Counted from the stretch's first letter, positions 1-5,476 are shown. The stretch is 6,370 bases of DNA from Chitinophagaceae bacterium (GCA_947447815.1 CANFLJ010000117.1:1-6370), one strand, 5' to 3'. The notes: a model not told the origin generated them from the letters alone. Made by a program: numbers and translations.

Positions 1-524
1 ACAATTTGTTTTTTTACATCATTACCGTCTATAAAAAAGTAATCATCATAAAAAGTTCTTTCAGCTTTTTCTAAAGTATCAATAGCATTTGAGGTAATAG
101 ATAAGCTGTCTTTAAAAAAAGAATGTAGTTCAGGATCAACAGTCAAAATCTGTTGCTTAAAGTCTATTAGTTGTTTATACAAAACGTCCGATTTGTCTTT
201 TGCTATTATTGATTTTTTGTGGTTATTATCTTTTAGTTTAATGATTAGTGAATCAAGGATATTAAATATAGAATCTGACTTGTTTTTTATAATTGTAGCT
301 TTAGAAAACCAGAATAAAGCAACTGTTCTAGATTCTGGTTTTTCAGTTTTTAATCGTAAAGATGTATACGCTCTTACTGTATTGTCTTCTAACAATTCAT
401 TAGATGTTTGATAACTAGCAATCAATTCATCATAAAGCTTATCCTTCTCTTTATCCTTGCAGGAAACAATAGTAAAAAGTAGTACTCCTACAACAATTAT
501 GATACTTAGGTTGTATTTATTCAT
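1..524 (-). CDS. Lipoprotein, N-terminal part, faintly GldM-like; cut by the window edge
   Basis: The minus strand reads open from an ATG at 524-522 to the left edge, giving 174 codons without a stop, so the C-terminus is missing. The protein begins MNKYNLS, then a hydrophobic run, then I-V-S-C with Cys22 as a lipobox cysteine, followed by a charged stretch KDKEKDK. This is a classical type II signal peptide, so the product should be a lipid-anchored envelope protein. The rest is mainly helical and rich in Lys, Asp and Ser (for example SKATIIKNKSDSIF and LDSLIIKLKD). The pattern of a helical segment, a proline near residue 63, an aromatic-rich FWFSKA, then KSDSIFNILDSLIIKLK resembles the first, mainly helical domain of the gliding/type IX secretion protein GldM. 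GldM itself starts with a transmembrane helix, not a lipobox, so this is a weak family guess. No good promoter is visible upstream. Coding status is fairly sure; the family is uncertain. Confidence 0.7.
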   Translation of the reverse strand, partial: MNKYNLSIIIVVGVLLFTIVSCKDKEKDKLYDELIASYQTSNELLEDNTVRAYTSLRLKTEKPESRTVALFWFSKATIIKNKSDSIFNILDSLIIKLKDNNHKKSIIAKDKSDVLYKQLIDFKQQILTVDPELHSFFKDSLSITSNAIDTLEKAERTFYDDYFFIDGNDVKKQI

Positions 525-769
525 AAAGAGTTGTTTTTGGCTATGGTAATTATTTCAATCGTAAATGTACATTTCAGCAAAACACCTATTCTGTTAAATA
601 ACTTTGCTTTAAAAAATAAATCCTTCCGGTAACTAATTAACCCTCAACTTTGCTATTCGAAAGCAAATAAGACCTTTTTGTAAATACGCTTAATAATCCC
701 CATAAACGTAAATATCAAATCGCCTTGATTTTGTTAGAAAGATAATTTCTATAAAAACAGGTTACGTTT

Positions 770-1162
770 ATGAATTCAATTCATACAAATTTTTCGGGTG
801 TCAATATCGACAACATTCTTTCAGAAGAACAATTTCTTTCTTCCTCCTATTTATCTTCGTCACCAACCATAGGTACCCACTTACCAGCAGCTGGCTACCC
901 ATTACTAGCAATTGGTAATGGCATACAAGCAGTTGGTTACCCGTGGCCTGATATTGGTGCACCCTCACCTGCTTTGCGCTATGGCTCTCCCGCTTCTGGT
1001 CACTTCGCTCCTATACCTTGTAACGCTTTATCAGCAATTGGTTATGCCTCACCAGGTATTGGTAAGGTAGAATCTACCACGGGTCAGCGTGCTTTTAATA
1101 CTAATGTTATCTTTCCTATGATGGAATGTATGGCATTGGTAACTGGGGCAGTACCACCATAA
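770..1162 (+). CDS. Heptapeptide-repeat protein of unknown function (130 aa)
   Basis: I do not recognise this gene. After a polar N-terminus (MNSIHTNFSG, then IDNILSEEQFLSSS) residues 32-108 form eleven uninterrupted seven-residue units with consensus P-A-I-G-Y-x-x. Glycine sits at 35, 42, 49, 56, 63, 77, 91, 98 and 105, exactly seven apart, with Arg70 and Cys84 as the only replacements. Proline or Ser usually opens a unit and Tyr often follows the Gly. Codons for the conserved Gly, Ala and Pro vary (GGT/GGC, GCA/GCT, CCA/CCT/CCC), which fits selection on protein. The tail is different: FPMMECMALVTGAVPP. There is no signal peptide, membrane helix or anchor. The x-A-I-G-x-x-x rhythm recalls the seven-residue head repeat of YadA-type adhesins (Hep_Hag), but the barrel and stalk of that family are absent. 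A TAACTTTG at 599-606 is a possible distant -7 box. It could also be a non-expressed repeat array that happens to be open. Confidence 0.6.
   Translation: MNSIHTNFSGVNIDNILSEEQFLSSSYLSSSPTIGTHLPAAGYPLLAIGNGIQAVGYPWPDIGAPSPALRYGSPASGHFAPIPCNALSAIGYASPGIGKVESTTGQRAFNTNVIFPMMECMALVTGAVPP
863..1093 (+). repeat. Eleven tandem 21-base units encoding heptapeptides
   Basis: Units start at 863, 884, 905, 926, 947, 968, 989, 1010, 1031, 1052 and 1073 with no indels. The approximate consensus is CCAGCAATTGGTTATGCC followed by TCA; the middle ATTGGT is the best-conserved part. The units at 968 and 1010 have lost the Gly codon. The divergence between units is large, so the array is old and has not been homogenised recently. 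Confidence 0.85.
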
Positions 1163-1283
1163 TTTTTATAAACAGTATCTTGGATTGGAACTTTAGGTTC
1201 GTGTTTTTTTAATAAAGGATTACAGATTGCAGGAACGAGCAATGTAATACCCATTATTTGTGATCGTTCATAATACTAATTAT

Positions 1284-1976
1284 ATGAGTTTTATAGAAAG
1301 AACAATTGCCTTATTTGTAAATCAGTTAGGCGTATTCTCTAATAATATTAAAGGCAAATTAGGGACAACCTTAGGATTTTCGCTTGCAAAAATTAAACAA
1401 GCCGAAGACGATTATTTGTATGCGCAATGGGTGCTTAAATGCCTTGATTCAATAGAGGCATACCATAGTAGTTATGTGGCATACCTGCGTTTGGTTCGCT
1501 ATGGTGCCAAAGGGGTTTCGGTTATTGTAGAGCCCGAAATGCCTGTATTTGATACGCCTCCTCTTATTGTATTGGCAGGTATTCAAAGCCGATTTTCGGC
1601 CAATGCTAAAGAGATAAAAGCAAACCCTGCGTGTACGCTGGATATGCAGAAATTTCTGGGAATAGCACCTGTAGAATCTGCTTTACCTAAAGAAGATGAA
1701 GTGCCGGATTTGAAGGCAAAAGAAAGTGCTGGTTACCCTGTTGTCAGCTTTCACAAGTATGATAATGAGGGATTGAGTCTTTATCGCGATAAAGGCGATG
1801 GAAAGGGTTATGGCACTGCGCCATTTAAAACCTTGTTTTATAGTCCTTATATTGATAAAGATGTTCCTGCCGTTGGGCAAACTGCTTTGTATAAATACAA
1901 AGGAATTTACCTGGATCATGATGTGGAAACCGGTAAGTTTAGTCCGGAAGTAAGCGTTACTGTTGTAGGTAGATAA
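1284..1976 (+). CDS. Hypothetical protein with helical N-terminus and fibronectin III-like C-terminus (230 aa)
   Basis: No molecular function is known to me. Residues 1-115 look helical and end in QSRFSANAKEIKANPACT, followed by LDMQKFLGIAP. Residues 140-229 look like a beta-sandwich domain of fibronectin III type, with PVVSFHKYDNEGLSLY, DKGDGKGYG, a conserved YSPYID, YKYKGIYLD and the last strand SPEVSVTVVG. This order (I-K-A-N/H-P-A-x-T, L-G-I, a G-D-G-K-G loop, W/Y-K-Y-K-A/G-I-Y, final V-S-V-T-V) matches a family of small hypothetical proteins I remember from many bacteria including Bacteroidota. I chose ATG 1284; a GTG at 1260 in the same frame would add eight residues (MIVHNTNY) of no clear value. 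There is no signal peptide. Residues 76-100 (a stretch with many V, P and I) look like an insertion relative to the usual form. It lies 121 bases after the heptapeptide-repeat gene on the same strand and ends at a good terminator, so the two may share a transcript. Confidence 0.8.
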   Translation: MSFIERTIALFVNQLGVFSNNIKGKLGTTLGFSLAKIKQAEDDYLYAQWVLKCLDSIEAYHSSYVAYLRLVRYGAKGVSVIVEPEMPVFDTPPLIVLAGIQSRFSANAKEIKANPACTLDMQKFLGIAPVESALPKEDEVPDLKAKESAGYPVVSFHKYDNEGLSLYRDKGDGKGYGTAPFKTLFYSPYIDKDVPAVGQTALYKYKGIYLDHDVETGKFSPEVSVTVVGR

Positions 1977-2019
1977 TATTCATTAATGAAAATGAATACA
2001 TTGTATTAAACCGCTTTTC

Positions 2020-2057
2020 AAAAGCGCTGTTGGTATAAAAACTTACGGCGCTTTTTT
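2020..2057 (+). terminator. Intrinsic terminator after the FN3-like gene
   Basis: An 11-pair stem is formed by AAAAGCGCTGT (2020-2030) and ACGGCGCTTTT (2045-2055), with one G-U pair and a 14-base loop, followed by a six-T run (2052-2057, partly in the stem). It lies 43 bases after the stop at 1976. It sits just before the convergent gene's stop at 2059, so it may also serve that gene from the other strand, though the T-run on that side is poor. The competing palindrome CGCTTTTCAAAAGCG at 2012-2026 could form an alternative fold. Confidence 0.75.
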
Positions 2058-2058
2058 G

Positions 2059-2577
2059 TTATTGATGTTGATTAAACCGTACTGCTATTTTTAAAGATTC
2101 CATTACATTAAAAATAATAGGACAACGATCGTAATGCATAAAAATGGTGAATAATCTTTTCTGTACTTCGGGCAGATGAAGTGCCGGAAATTCTCTGCAT
2201 CCGGCAAAACGATTGTCGTAAATAGTGCATTTATTATCGGCTAGAAAATGACAGGGAATGCTACTCATCAGCATCTTGCCCGACAAACTTTTTTCTACAT
2301 ATTTTTCGTCAAAAGTATTCCTGCTAATGCCAAGATGATCGGCGGCATGGTTGGCTTCTTTTTCGTTTAACCCAATCATCAGCGTCTTGCAGCAATTGCC
2401 ACATTGGGTACAATCTATTTTTTGGGTAATCTGCTGGTCCAGCATATATACTGTCTGATCTATTTCTTCGGCATTCAATTCTTTCAGGTGCGCAACAAAA
2501 TCAATGTTCTCCTGTTCTAGGGCCGTAGCATGTGCCGCTATTGTGGCTAAGTTTGTTTCCAGAATGGGTAATTGCAT
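2059..2577 (-). CDS. YkgJ-family cysteine cluster protein (CxxCxxCC, putative metal-binding)
   Basis: The 172-residue product carries the C-x2-C-x2-C-C signature at C56, C59, C62 and C63 (CTQCGNCC), then PCHFL (C109), KCTIYDNRFAGCREFP (C117, C127) and YDRCP (C152). These eight cysteines are those of the YkgJ/UPF0153 zinc- or iron-chelating family. The biochemical role of the family is not established; members are soluble and presumed to bind a metal or an iron-sulfur cluster. I start it at ATG 2577. An in-frame TTG at 2628 would add 17 residues, but a TATATTTG -7 box (2626-2633) overlaps that TTG, and the family normally begins just before a segment like ETNLATIAAHA, which the ATG gives. It is transcribed alone, divergent from the SDR gene and convergent with the FN3-like gene. 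Family assignment is firm; the start is likely. Confidence 0.9.
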   Translation of the reverse strand: MQLPILETNLATIAAHATALEQENIDFVAHLKELNAEEIDQTVYMLDQQITQKIDCTQCGNCCKTLMIGLNEKEANHAADHLGISRNTFDEKYVEKSLSGKMLMSSIPCHFLADNKCTIYDNRFAGCREFPALHLPEVQKRLFTIFMHYDRCPIIFNVMESLKIAVRFNQHQ

Positions 2578-2625
2578 ATCCAATTGTAGGGCGAAATATT
2601 TTAGTGATGCGTCCCGCTCATATTT

Positions 2626-2633
2626 CAAATATA
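2626..2633 (-). promoter_or_regulatory. Candidate -7 box for the YkgJ gene
   Basis: On the minus strand TATATTTG matches the Bacteroidota -7 consensus TAnnTTTG exactly. It lies about 49 bases before ATG 2577 and overlaps the upstream in-frame TTG, which argues against that TTG as start. A TTG at the -33 spacing is not present; only TTCTG lies near it, so support is partial. Confidence 0.4.
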
Positions 2634-2675
2634 AAGGGATTTTCTATTTCCTCTTCAGAACAGGTTTCGATTTTT

Positions 2676-2683
2676 TACTTTTG
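2676..2683 (+). promoter_or_regulatory. Candidate -7 box for the SDR gene
   Basis: TACTTTTG matches TAnnTTTG exactly, 35 bases before the ATG at 2719 and within a pyrimidine-rich stretch. No clear TTG is seen at the -33 spacing. With the minus-strand box about 45 bases away, the two would form a compact back-to-back promoter pair. Confidence 0.35.
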
Positions 2684-2718
2684 TCTTTTTACTTTGTTTT
2701 TTCACTTAACATTGCGCT

Positions 2719-3414
2719 ATGAATATCATTGTTACCGGGGCTTCAAAAGGGATTGGTAAAGCTATTGCCGAAATATTTTCTGCCGAAGGTCATACCCTTC
2801 TTTTATGTAGTCGTAATCAAAGTCAGTTGCAGCATACCGCCGAAGAACTAGCCAGCAGGTACGGCAATAAAGTACATTATCATGCTGCCGACCTTAGCAA
2901 AAAAGAGGAGGTGGAAGTATTTGGTAAATGGTGTCTGGAAATAGGTACTCCCGATATACTGATTAATAATGCAGGCCGATTTTTACCTGGTTCTATCTAC
3001 AACGAAACGGAGGGAATACTGGAAGATATGATAGCCACCAACCTGTATAGTGCATACCACCTTACCCGAAAAATAGTACCCGCCATGATTGCAAATAAAG
3101 CGGGACATGTGTTTAATATATGTTCTATTGCCTCGGTAAAGCCTTATAGCAATGGAGGATCATATGGTATTAGCAAATTTGCAATGCTGGGCTTCAGCAA
3201 AAATCTTCGGGAAGAATTGATGCCGCTTAATATCAAAGTAACCTCGGTATTGCCAGGAGCAGTGTATACCGATAGCTGGAGTGGTAGTGGCATAGATCCT
3301 ACACGAATAATGGAAGATAAAGATATTGCTACCATGGTGCTTGCTGCCAGCAAACTATCGCCACAGGCTTGTGTAGAAGAAATACTGATACGTCCACAAC
3401 TGGGCGACCTGTAA
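2719..3414 (+). CDS. Short-chain dehydrogenase/reductase (SDR), classical type
   Basis: The 231-residue product is a full-length classical SDR. The cofactor site TGASKGIG is at residues 6-13, with Arg32 after the second strand (LLLCSRN), which usually favours NADPH. D58 lies in the ADLS segment that contacts the adenine, NNAG is at 83-86, and Asn108 is the catalytic Asn. The catalytic Ser136, Tyr149 and Lys153 (YGISK) are all present, and PG at 179-180 is followed by T184. All four members of the Asn-Ser-Tyr-Lys tetrad are intact, so it should be an active cytosolic NAD(P)-dependent oxidoreductase. The substrate cannot be told; such genes are often labelled 3-oxoacyl-ACP reductase-like or YdfG-like without proof. 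The C-terminus is short after the variable substrate loop and ends IRPQLGDL, a form I associate with Bacteroidota members. The start at ATG 2719 places the glycine motif at the expected position. There is no Shine-Dalgarno sequence. Confidence 0.93.
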   Translation: MNIIVTGASKGIGKAIAEIFSAEGHTLLLCSRNQSQLQHTAEELASRYGNKVHYHAADLSKKEEVEVFGKWCLEIGTPDILINNAGRFLPGSIYNETEGILEDMIATNLYSAYHLTRKIVPAMIANKAGHVFNICSIASVKPYSNGGSYGISKFAMLGFSKNLREELMPLNIKVTSVLPGAVYTDSWSGSGIDPTRIMEDKDIATMVLAASKLSPQACVEEILIRPQLGDL

Positions 3415-3428
3415 TAACAGCAGGAGAA

Positions 3429-3483
3429 TGCCAATAAAGATGATACTATTATATCAACAACATAGAAAGAACTTGTATTGGCA
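3429..3483. repeat. 8-base inverted repeat between the SDR gene and tadA
   Basis: TGCCAATA (3429-3436) and TATTGGCA (3476-3483) are perfect inverted copies separated by 39 bases. With no T-run it is a poor terminator. It could be an operator or a weak RNA stem, or chance in AT-rich spacer. Confidence 0.3.
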
Positions 3484-3515
3484 GTTTACTTAAAACCTAA
3501 AACATACTAAGCATA

Positions 3516-3989
3516 ATGATGGAAATGTATACCGACGATTATTTTATGAAGCATGCACTGCGCGAGGCACAGGAAGCATTTGAGGAAGACGAAGTACCGG
3601 TGGGTGCAGTAGTAGTGGTGAACAATAAAATTATTGCCCGTGGACACAATCAGACCGAAAGACTGCAGGACCCTACCGCCCATGCCGAAATGATTGCCCT
3701 TACATCTGCCTTTAATCATCTTGGCGCAAAGTATTTGCCCGATGCCACATTATACGTTACAGTAGAACCCTGCCTGATGTGCTGTGGAGCATTGTACTGG
3801 AGCAAATTATCGCGCATTGTTTATGGTGCTTCGGATGTAAAGAATGGTGGACTAAGATTTTTTCTGGAAGAAGACGGATTAATCAGTAAAGACAGATGGC
3901 CTTTTCATCCAAAAACACAATTAGTAAAAGGAGTATTAGAACAAGAGTGCGCCAGTTTGATGAAGTTGTTCTTTCAAAGTAAACGATAA
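3516..3989 (+). CDS. tadA: tRNA-specific adenosine deaminase TadA (nucleoside deaminase family)
   Basis: TadA converts adenosine 34 of tRNA-Arg(ACG) to inosine so that one tRNA reads several Arg codons; it acts in the cytosol as a zinc-dependent homodimer. The 157-residue product has the family's usual length. His56-Ala-Glu58 gives the zinc ligand and proton shuttle, and E-P-C-L-M-C at 84-89 gives the other zinc ligands, Cys86 and Cys89. VPVGAVVV at 27-34, the GHN at 43-45 and ATLYVTVEPC are typical of TadA. The residues after the second zinc cysteine are C-G-A rather than the more usual A-G-A, a harmless change. Three ATGs crowd the start (3516, 3519, 3525) with no Shine-Dalgarno sequence to choose between them; I keep the first. 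The related guanine or cytosine deaminases are less likely given TERLQDPTAHAE. The stop is followed without any gap by the GGAG heptamer repeat. Confidence 0.92.
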   Translation: MMEMYTDDYFMKHALREAQEAFEEDEVPVGAVVVVNNKIIARGHNQTERLQDPTAHAEMIALTSAFNHLGAKYLPDATLYVTVEPCLMCCGALYWSKLSRIVYGASDVKNGGLRFFLEEDGLISKDRWPFHPKTQLVKGVLEQECASLMKLFFQSKR

Positions 3990-4027
3990 GGAGGAAGGAG
4001 ATAGGAGTTGGGAGACAGGAGAATACA
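3990..4027 (+). repeat. Purine heptamer repeat, left copy of an inverted pair
   Basis: GGAG recurs at 3990, 3997, 4004, 4011 and 4018, exactly seven bases apart (GGAGnnn x5), and the array ends GGAGAATACA at 4018-4027. It starts at the first base after the tadA stop codon. Aligned with the reverse complement of 5477-5514 it matches at about 30 of 38 positions, with the last ten identical. Confidence 0.85.
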
Positions 4028-4101
4028 ATGTTCATGTCAGCAAATCGTTGTACTTTTATATCAGTTCTGTTTAAGAAGAAATCAATAGTTTAAATTATAG
4101 A

Positions 4102-4108
4102 GTTGGGC
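4102..4108 (+). other. GTTGGGC, core-site-like heptamer before the first island gene
   Basis: GTTGGGC fits the integron core-site consensus GTTRRRY and is nearly the reverse complement of GTCCAAC at 4777-4783 (six of seven). No attC-like fold is seen upstream of it. A seven-base match alone is weak. Confidence 0.2.
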
Positions 4109-4207
4109 GTAATGCAATGAAACCTCTACAAGTTCGAAAGAAAGGAATAATAACACATTTAAAAATTAACTTTCAATCAATAATATATCACTTAAATTTA
4201 TATTACA

Positions 4208-4768
4208 ATGGAAGATAACGAGATTGATCAAATCGTTTATGAAACAGATCCAAGAGATCCCCTATCTAAAATAGTGTCACCTAGCATTGATTATATGTCA
4301 ACTGAAAATTATGCCCCTAATCAAAAATTCACAACAGATAAAGAATTGACTATATTTAAGCCAAGCATTTCTATTAAATTATTTAATATTTTTTTTATAA
4401 TATTCTTGTGGACATGCTACATAGGAGTTCTTATTAATCCCAAAACAGAAATTACTTCAAACATATTTTTGATTGGTTTTATAGTTATTATCGGAACATT
4501 AATTTCTATCTTTTTCACATTTTTCAAAAACGACTTAAAATTTAATATTTATATTGATAAAGAAGGTATTCAATTTGACAGAACATTGTATGATTGGTCG
4601 AATATTTACTTGACTATTATTGCAACATATGCATACAATAGAAGCAGTAAAGAATATTTGATTTTAATATTTAAAGACAAAACTTATATATCATATCAAT
4701 TAGACAACTATACTTTAAACCAAATCAAAATTATTACACGATGCATTGAACATTATAAACCTAAATAA
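4208..4768 (+). CDS. Orphan membrane protein, two TM helices and a cytosolic beta-rich tail (186 aa)
   Basis: I do not recognise this gene. The N-terminal 55 residues are polar and acidic (MEDNEIDQIVYETDPRDP). Two hydrophobic helices follow at about 56-76 (with FFIIFLWTCYIGVLI) and 85-106 (with FLIGFIVIIGTLISIFF), separated by a short turn NPKTE. Residues 110-183 alternate like a small beta domain closed by a helix: FNIYIDKEGIQFD, then YDWSNI, then YLILIFKDKTYISYQLD and IKIITRCIEHY. The I-D-x-x-G-I followed by W-x-x-I pattern resembles bacterial PH-like domains found behind paired TM helices, so a membrane-anchored PH-like fold is my best guess. Both ends should face the cytosol. The DNA is far poorer in GC than tadA or ispE next door. 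No promoter is clear; TAAATTTA at 4193-4200 is an imperfect -7 box too close to the ATG at 4208 to be convincing. Confidence 0.8.
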   Translation: MEDNEIDQIVYETDPRDPLSKIVSPSIDYMSTENYAPNQKFTTDKELTIFKPSISIKLFNIFFIIFLWTCYIGVLINPKTEITSNIFLIGFIVIIGTLISIFFTFFKNDLKFNIYIDKEGIQFDRTLYDWSNIYLTIIATYAYNRSSKEYLILIFKDKTYISYQLDNYTLNQIKIITRCIEHYKPK

Positions 4769-4776
4769 TGAATTTC

Positions 4777-4909
4777 GTCCAACAAGCATTTTGAGCAGCA
4801 GCGGCGGGAAAGGTTGGCAATTTAAAGGTAGTTCATGCCCCTGCCAGGCAACCTTTAGTAGCAAGTTATTTGAATTAGATAAAAGGTCGAGTAAGAATTA
4901 CAGTTAGTT
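4777..4909 (+). other. Structured GC-richer element between the two island genes (attC-like or repeat-derived)
   Basis: It begins with GTCCAAC eight bases after the stop of the first island gene and is much richer in GC than the genes around it. AAAGGTTG (4809-4816) pairs perfectly with CAACCTTT (4849-4856), and an inner GGCA (4816-4819) can pair with TGCC (4842-4845). In competition, CCAAC (4779-4783) can pair with GTTGG (4813-4817). The stretch is also open in one frame from before 4779 to a TAG at 4905-4907, giving a Ser- and Lys-rich tail (GWQFKGSSCPCQ, then KLFELDKRSSKNYS) that reads like a degenerate coding remnant. I have an impression of similar intergenic stretches in other Bacteroidota, which I cannot verify. 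R''-like GTCCAAC is present, but a proper R' box GTTRRRY at the far end is not (GTTAGTT at 4903 has one mismatch). Confidence 0.45.
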
Positions 4910-4922
4910 GTTATCTAAATAC

Positions 4923-4934
4923 ATACAATTGTAT
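4923..4934. repeat. 12-base perfect palindrome upstream of the second island gene
   Basis: ATACAATTGTAT is a perfect palindrome 38 bases before the ATG at 4973. It could be an operator, but such palindromes are not rare in AT-rich DNA. Confidence 0.25.
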
Positions 4935-4972
4935 TATGAGAATACGCTGATTTAAAATAAAATAAAATATTT

Positions 4973-5401
4973 ATGAATGTGATAAGACATATTCTAAGGA
5001 ATAGAATATTAATTATTTTATTGCTGATAATTGTTTGGTCTGTTATATCAGAATCCCCTTTTCAAAAAGGAGGAGTAAGAGCGAATATGCATTATATAAT
5101 TTATTTTATCAATGTAGTTTTATCGTTTGTTTATATACTTCCTTTTTTAAAAAACAAAATAAGTTATAAAATAGGAGTTATAATTTCTTTCATATTTAGT
5201 TTTATAGGGTTATTAATCGGTTTATTATCAACAGAATATATTTTGGAAATAATATATGGCTCAGACTATGATATAAATTCAAATAAAATTATAGCTAACC
5301 TAATCTTTTACTTTTCATCAAACTTATTTTCTATGATTTTTTCATCCTTTATATTTAAAAAGGCAATAACAAATAAGGACAATCAGGTTGAGAATAATTA
5401 A
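4973..5401 (+). CDS. Orphan small membrane protein with four predicted TM helices (142 aa)
   Basis: I do not recognise this gene. Four hydrophobic segments are visible: about 11-26 (ILIILLLIIVWSVIS), 39-59 (YIIYFINVVLSFVYILPFL), 64-86 (IGVIISFIFSFIGLLIGLLS) and 107-128 (LIFYFSSNLFSMIFSSFIF). Positive charge at the N-terminus (R5, H6, R9, R11) and at the end (KKAITNKDN) puts both termini in the cytosol. The loop between helices 1 and 2 holds SPFQKGGVRAN, and that between 3 and 4 is acidic and polar (EIIYGSDYDINSNK). There are no cysteines and no catalytic motif. The base composition is very AT-rich, matching the other island gene and not the flanking genes. It is 204 bases downstream of that gene on the same strand but separated by the structured element, so co-transcription is uncertain. 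The start is the only ATG in this frame before the first helix. Confidence 0.75.
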   Translation: MNVIRHILRNRILIILLLIIVWSVISESPFQKGGVRANMHYIIYFINVVLSFVYILPFLKNKISYKIGVIISFIFSFIGLLIGLLSTEYILEIIYGSDYDINSNKIIANLIFYFSSNLFSMIFSSFIFKKAITNKDNQVENN

Positions 5402-5448
5402 AATATTGAACTACTTATATTGAAAAAAACTAATATGATAATGAATAC

Positions 5449-5469
5449 CAGTAACTAGTAACCTGCAAC
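5449..5469 (+). repeat. Three-unit heptamer repeat CAGTAAC / TAGTAAC / CTGCAAC
   Basis: Three adjacent seven-base units, CAGTAAC, TAGTAAC and CTGCAAC, lie just inside the right purine repeat. The sequence family differs from GGAGnnn, yet the unit length is the same and the phase carries on: unit ends at 5455, 5462 and 5469, and CTCC cores begin at 5483, 5490, 5497 and 5504. Confidence 0.55.
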
Positions 5470-5476
5470 GTAATTG

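Noticed and set aside
193..411. Plus-strand open frame of 72 codons
   Set aside because: It lies entirely antisense to the lipoprotein gene, which has a convincing signal peptide and lipobox.
525..769. Spacer before the heptapeptide-repeat gene, searched for promoters and RNA
   Set aside because: TAACTTTG at 599-606 fits the -7 consensus but has no -33 partner and is 163 bases from the ATG; no riboswitch or tRNA fold was seen.
863..1093. Idea that the 21-base repeats derive from the 7-base intergenic repeats
   Set aside because: 21 is a multiple of 7, but the three heptamers within each unit are not alike and do not match GGAGnnn or CAGTAAC.
863..1093. CRISPR-like array
   Set aside because: The units are contiguous, in one reading frame, with no spacers and no cas genes.
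1186..1210. Possible terminator GAAC-TTTAG-GTTC followed by a T-run
   Set aside because: The stem has only four pairs, with intervening bases before the Ts; too weak to call.
1683..1919. Minus-strand open frame inside the FN3-like gene
   Set aside because: It is antisense to a recognisable domain, with no motif of its own.
3144..3434. Minus-strand open frame inside the SDR gene
   Set aside because: It is antisense to the intact catalytic half of the SDR, with no recognisable features.
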